Assembly (NCBI GenBank): GCA_030601615.1
Contig: JAUVTH010000060.1
Location: 1-8,262, forward strand
Direction: 5' to 3'
DNA: 8,262 bases
Origin: Gemmatimonadota bacterium
GTDB taxonomy: Bacteria > Gemmatimonadota > Gemmatimonadetes > Palauibacterales > Palauibacteraceae
Under the pieces are notes generated by a model that made no database searches, had not been told where the DNA came from, and was given only the letters and a program-made list of their open reading frames with translations. Of this stretch, positions 7,223-8,262 are shown in pieces. Position 1 is the first letter of the stretch. Each line of letters starts with the position of its first letter. A program made the translations under genes and the position numbers.

Positions 7223-7265
7223 GTGCTACTCGTTCAATCTGATGCGCTCGACCCTGACCCGGGCG

Positions 7266-8262
7266 CTATTTCAGGTTCCGCATGTACGCCACGATGCGGC
7301 GGACCGTTTCGTCATCCAATTCCGGGACAATCATCAGAGCGCCCGGTTTCACTTCCTGCGGATTCCTGATCCACTGCTCCAAGTTCTCCTCCGTGTTGTC
7401 GAGAATACCCGCCGCGATCCGGCGCCGGCTTCCGACGTGTGTGAGGTCCGGTCCGATCACGCCCTGCGCCACGGTGCCCCGCACCGTGTGACATGCGATG
7501 CACCCGCCCTGCAGGAAGGCCAGAGCGCCATCCGCAGCGACCGCAGAGTCGGCGATCGCTGCCTCCGCCCGCTGGCCGTTCACCCACGCCTCGAAGTCGG
7601 CCGGCTCTTCCGCAACGAGCTCCATCTTCATCAGCGCGTGAGAAAGACCGCAGAACTCAGCGCACTGACCGAGGTACAGCCCTGCAGAATCAACTGTGAA
7701 CCAGATCTGTGTCTCGTGTCCGGGGATCACGTCCCGCTTCCCGCCAAGACGAGGAAACCAGAAACTGTGGACCACGTCCGCGGAGGTCAGCCTGACGTCG
7801 ATCTGCTGTCCAACCGGGATGCGCATCTCGTTGGCAGTGACGATCCCAAGGTCGGGATAGCGGAATTCCCACCACCACTGGTGACCGATCGCTTCGACGA
7901 CGAGAGACTCTCCGGGGGGTGGGCTGTCGATGATCCAGATCGTTTTGATCGTCGGGATCGCGATGAGCACGAGCACGATCGCGGGCGCGAGCGTCCACGA
8001 GATCTCTAGTAGAGTGTTGCCATGCGTGACTTTCGGTGACGGCCCGCCTGGTCGCTCCCTGAACCGGAAGATCGCTACGATCAGAGCGCCCTGCACGAGG
8101 ACGAACACCACCACAGCCCAGAGGAATATCCCCTCGAACAGGTCCTGCAGTCTCCACGCGAAATCCGACGCCGGATCGAGCGCCGACTGTGGGAACGGAC
8201 CCCCACACGCTCCCAGGGCGAGCACCGTCAGGGCCAGGAACGGTCCGGTCCAGCGTGCCGCC
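7266..8262 (-). CDS. ctaC: Cytochrome c oxidase subunit II with fused cytochrome c, lipoprotein (5'-partial)
   Basis: The electron-entry subunit of the caa3 oxidase. The frame runs to the right edge, so the true start is outside. The first in-window start codon (GTG 8225) lies inside a signal peptide: the residues upstream read AARWTGPFLALT and continue VLALGAC, a lipobox-like site, so the mature protein is probably a lipoprotein anchored at its Cys. Numbering from GTG 8225: two membrane helices (about 34-55 and 76-97); GHQWWWEF (114-121) at the start of the cupredoxin domain; the CuA ligands His153, Cys188, Glu190, Cys192, His196 and Met199; then a cytochrome c domain (about 230-319) with the haem-binding CIACH (242-246) and a likely axial Met298 in KPGALM. 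The fused haem c defines the caa3 form and lets the oxidase accept electrons without tightly bound external cytochrome c. First gene of the visible operon. Confidence 0.96.
   Translation of the reverse strand, partial: AARWTGPFLALTVLALGACGGPFPQSALDPASDFAWRLQDLFEGIFLWAVVVFVLVQGALIVAIFRFRERPGGPSPKVTHGNTLLEISWTLAPAIVLVLIAIPTIKTIWIIDSPPPGESLVVEAIGHQWWWEFRYPDLGIVTANEMRIPVGQQIDVRLTSADVVHSFWFPRLGGKRDVIPGHETQIWFTVDSAGLYLGQCAEFCGLSHALMKMELVAEEPADFEAWVNGQRAEAAIADSAVAADGALAFLQGGCIACHTVRGTVAQGVIGPDLTHVGSRRRIAAGILDNTEENLEQWIRNPQEVKPGALMIVPELDDETVRRIVAYMRNLK

Overview
This GC-rich bacterial chromosomal window holds six protein-coding genes and almost no non-coding DNA. Two genes on the + strand (bases 2-2136) converge, with only 2 bp between stop codons, on four genes on the - strand (8262-2139). 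I see no tRNA, rRNA, CRISPR array, insertion sequence or phage gene. The mix suggests an aerobic, GC-rich member of a lineage such as Gemmatimonadota or a neighbouring phylum. The clues are a caa3-type oxidase with a lipoprotein subunit II, a stand-alone secreted DUF4159 protein, and a large membrane protein ending in an NEFGWGGYL-type domain. This placement is inference only; no marker gene is present.

- Strand, read from the right edge: subunit II with a fused cytochrome c domain (CtaC; its start lies beyond the window), subunit I (CtaD), subunit III (CtaE) and subunit IV (CtaF). They are spaced 53, 17 and 18 nt apart and look like one operon whose promoter is outside the window. Together they form an A-type, proton-pumping caa3 cytochrome c oxidase. 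Electrons pass from the C-terminal haem c to CuA on subunit II, then to haem a and the haem a3/CuB centre in subunit I, where O2 is reduced to water. All metal ligands and both proton-channel landmarks that I could look for are present. Downstream on the same strand, after a 77-nt gap with a weak imperfect hairpin, comes a P1B-type heavy-metal ATPase. Its transmembrane residues (CPC, a TM7 Lys and a TM8 DMG) indicate the Zn/Cd/Pb-exporting class (ZntA-like), not the copper class that would be expected beside an oxidase.

+ Strand: the C-terminal part of a polytopic membrane protein, possibly of the GT-C glycosyltransferase type, whose N-terminus is cut by the window edge. After 29 nt comes a DUF4159 protein with a signal peptide. 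The two may be co-transcribed; their functions are not established.

Overall this is mostly well-understood respiratory and metal-homeostasis DNA. I did not find a convincing undescribed system. The points most worth checking are several mis-placeable start codons (both edge genes, ctaE, the ATPase and the DUF4159 gene), the Zn-type rather than Cu-type ATPase next to the oxidase, and the uncharacterised membrane protein/DUF4159 pair.
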